Shown: in pieces, positions 61,116-64,000 of the stretch
How the letters are laid out: the number at the start of each line of letters is the position of its first letter
Numbering within the stretch: the stretch's first letter is position 1
Source of the DNA: Eulemur rufifrons
Lineage: Eukaryota > Chordata > Mammalia > Primates > Lemuridae
Length of the DNA: 64,000 nt
Reading direction: 5' to 3'
Assembly: GCF_041146395.1 (NCBI RefSeq)
Contig: NC_090984.1
Coordinates: 83,525,114-83,589,113 of the forward strand
Made by a program: the position numbers and the translations under genes
Notes under the pieces: generated by a model
The model's input: the letters and a program-made list of their open reading frames with translations, nothing else
Told to the model about the DNA's origin: nothing
Databases searched by the model: none

Positions 61116-61330
61116 TCATAGTAGCTTTCTTCATAATGGCCCCAGACTGGAAACATTTCAAATGTACATCAGCAGGAGAATGGATAAACAAATTGTTATG
61201 TGTTCATATAAGGAATGAACTGATACGTTTGACAATAGTTGATATATCTCAAAAACGTGCTGAACAAAAAAAGCCAAACATGAGAGCATATACTGTGTGG
61301 TTCCACTTATATAAAATCTAAACGAGGCAA

Positions 61331-64000
61331 AACCAAGGTGGGGGCAAAACCCTCCACGTGGTCTGCAATGCCCTGCTTGTGCAGTACGTGTTAGTTATTG
61401 CTGGTGGAGGTAAATTGTGGCAGAGATCACCTTTAAAAGAATGTATTCTTATTTGGCTTTGGAAAAATCCTTCTGTGTTTAATTTAAACATGACTGTCTC
61501 TGATACTTGGGGCATCCGCATGACAGGGTCACACCACGGGAGGTTTGGCTGAGAAGAAATTAGAAAGGGGCTCCTGTCCTTGCAGGGGACTCTTCTACTT
61601 TGTGCTTGACTTGAGAATTAACGCCTGAACGTTATCTCCTAACATAAAATATGGATAATGCAGACAATCCTGAATTGTTTTTCTTGTTTATTTGCTTTTT
61701 GAATTTGAACTTACTTGTTTTTCTTCGGAGAGCAACTACCTCAGGGTTGTTTTGATTGGGCCGATATTTAAATTGGCTCCACTTCCTGATTTCAAAACAG
61801 CTAGTAGTAGAAAAGGCTAAGATTTTTGGACCTAAAAATAGCAGAAAAAAGGAAAAAGAAAAAAAAAAAAAAACTCTAGCTGGCTAATAAAAAACAAAGT
61901 ATATAACTATATTCAATCCTAGGCCTGGAGTGCAGTTCCCTCTGAGTTTCTTTTATTAGCAACTTTCACTTCCATGTTTTCACTTTGTTAAAGGCTAATT
62001 TTTTCCTTTTGCTGGAATTCCGTCCTTCCCTCGTTCAAGGAACACGTAGGAAGCACCTTCTCTGTGCCAGCCCTGTGAGGCTCTGGGCGCGCGCCGATGA
62101 GCAGGGCCCTCCTGTGCAGGCTGGGAGACACACGATGAATAATGATAAGGACCTTGTGGGGACACTTGAAAGAGGGTCGTCAGGGAAGGCCTTTCTGCAA
62201 GGTCGTGAACACAGACCCTGTCGGACGAGAAGGGCTCCGCTGGCCTCTTTTTCTTGCTTTACATAGTCATGTTGGTGTCATTTTTCTTTAGAGGACCTAA
62301 ATGGAATTTGCTAGAAAAAGCTGTCTTTGAAGACTTACTATTTACGGTAGTCATCTTTCCACATCCCCTCACAGAAGCTTCTCTGAGCAGCTTCAGGCAC
62401 ATCTGCTCGGGGTCCAAGGTCTCTGCACTGTCCTTACCGTGTCGCAGAGATTCCCACGCCTGTCTCTGGTTCCTTCCCTTCCTGCCCGTCCTCCCCTGAG
62501 GGTGTGCGCACGTCCTCGTGTCTGTTTCTGGCCCAGTTCTCTCCTCACCCTACATGTAAGGAGCATCTTTTAAAATGGAGGTTGGCCTTCCCACGGGTCT
62601 TCTCCGGGACATCTTGTTTGGGAAAGCTTCAATGTGTTGCATTCTTTTGTGAATCCTTTTTTGTTGCTTTCTCATTTTTGTTCCTGCACTACTTAAAACG
62701 ACAAGCATTTAAACAAGTTCAGGCTGTAGCTGATGCTTCCCGCGTTTCTGCGGGATGACTTTCCGTAGACGGTCTCCCTCACGTCCTGGTCTCCCCATCT
62801 GCACTTCAGACACGGCTGGCTACATTTAGCTCCGTTTGAGAACTCAGACACGTACCACATTACTGCACAGGATGTCTGTTTGTGTATTTTATCCAATTTA
62901 TTTTTTCAAAGTAAAATCCCTCTGAGGTGTTCACAAATATTTATTGGGTATCTACCATACCCTCATGTCAGGCTTGGGATTATCTCACTTACCTGGAGCC
63001 TTGCTCCCTTCCCCCTGCCCTCACGCCCTCTCCCCAGGGCCGCTTTCCACGCCCTTCAAGGCCCTGCTGGTGTCCCAAGGCCGGCACTTTTCCCGGGTGG
63101 CTGTGGCCCACAGCTGTTCTTTCTGCCTCGTGAACACTCATCACCTCATCACTCACTTGGCTGTTAGTCATAAACAGCCGCGTGACATGTGTCAGACTTC
63201 TCGTGTACCGTCTTCCCAGGGTCCTCCGTGAGCCTCTTCATCTCTGGCCCCACATCACTTACTATAGTGTTCTATTCCTTGTGGCCGCTCAGAGTATGAG
63301 ATTTATTAAAAAGATAACAGCCCCTTGCTTTCTATTTATCCACCTTCAGCTTCAGTTACACACTTTGGTCTCCAGCTCTCCCAGAAGTTTCTTCTGTTTC
63401 TCAAAAGAATAGTCAACCGAGCGGCTCTACTTGCCTTGTCAGCGTGGACATAGGCTGAGGAGTGGCTCGGAATTTGTAGATCTCTTGGAACAAAATGCAC
63501 TCACTGGCCTCCAGTGACTTGGGACCTCTGTCTTAGAGACAGAACTCAATTAGTTAAGTACCAAACAGTTAGTTATTATACACCTCCCCCCCCCCCTTTA
63601 AAATAGTTGCCTAACAGATTGCAAAAGACTCGGCCCCAGGGTTTTATGAACACAGCTTCTTAGCTCAATTTCTCAGAATATAAACCAAGAACAAAGGTTA
63701 TAATCAAATCTTACAGGTTTAGAAGTCATTTTTGTTTCGAGATCAACATAGTTTGATCTCATACTTCTTGAGACTAGAGGAAACATTGTTAATTTATGTT
63801 ATTTGCCTAAAAACAACAATAAAAACCTTCTAGAAGCTCTACATTCTACAGATTTGTCTTAACTATTGAAGATTAAAGAAAACATCTGTCCAGTTCCCTC
63901 TTTAAATATCTTCATAGGAGGAATTCTGGGCATGTGAAAAGGTCAAGTTCACAGTGTTAGGCCTCCATCCATAGCACAGCAAGGTCTGGACGGGGCACTG
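61331..64000. other. Intergenic right end, no gene recognised
   Basis: A ~15-bp A run lies at 61859-61873, an old-repeat-like patch at 62040-62220 (tctctgtgccagccctgtga) and a C11 run at 63586-63596. The 62.3-63.3 kb part is GC-richer and has several overlapping 65-95 codon frames with no recognisable domain. I looked for the FERMT2 3' end expected from human gene order and did not recognise it. Confidence 0.45.

Noticed and set aside
61331..64000. FERMT2 3' end expected from human gene order
   Set aside because: No kindlin C-terminal coding sequence was recognised on either strand. The gene probably starts beyond the window.

Overview
This window is nuclear DNA of a strepsirrhine primate, most likely a lemur. 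Three things point there: dozens of dimeric Alu SINEs whose linker and right arm are of the lemur type (a ctaaaaatatata linker and a gctaggctgacgccacggcactc right arm), two LINE-1 3' ends of the lemur type with clear target-site duplications, and two genes of the human 14q22 neighbourhood in their usual order and orientation. There is no bacterial or viral gene content beyond fossil retroelement pieces.

Left part (1 to about 19.4 kb): the last coding exon of STYX (+) lies at 1598-1671 and its 3' UTR runs rightwards. It converges tail to tail on GNPNAT1 (-). All five coding exons of GNPNAT1 can be read (14182 down to 7858). Each has a consensus splice site and they join into an uninterrupted 184-residue glucosamine-6-phosphate N-acetyltransferase. 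Its 5' UTR intron reaches back to a CpG-island promoter at about 18.44-19.42 kb that carries GC boxes and a GAGGCC hexanucleotide array. The introns hold Alus, an 855-bp Tigger transposon with both ends, a 123-bp mariner-type MITE, a Tigger fragment and old MIR-class SINEs. STYX (a pseudophosphatase) and GNPNAT1 (hexosamine pathway) are not known to work together; they are only neighbours.

Right part (19.4-64 kb): an intergenic, repeat-dense desert with no gene I can support. It contains MaLR-type LTRs, hAT elements (MER5A, MER20, two MER30-like copies), old LINE-1 fragments in both orientations, about fifteen Alus, microsatellites, a triplicated 0.5-kb block, and an isolated CpG-rich segment at 32.85-33.34 kb. 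FERMT2, the next gene in human, was not recognised and probably lies beyond the right edge.

The most interesting feature is the CpG-rich segment. It is the 5' part of a 709-bp block flanked by an 18-bp direct repeat with one mismatch. The block ends in AATAAA and a short A run and sits inside an L2-like repeat. That structure suggests a retroposed copy of a GC-rich polyadenylated transcript which now forms an orphan CpG island. I found no evidence of a new multi-gene system. All repeat family names are from pattern recognition, without a database search.
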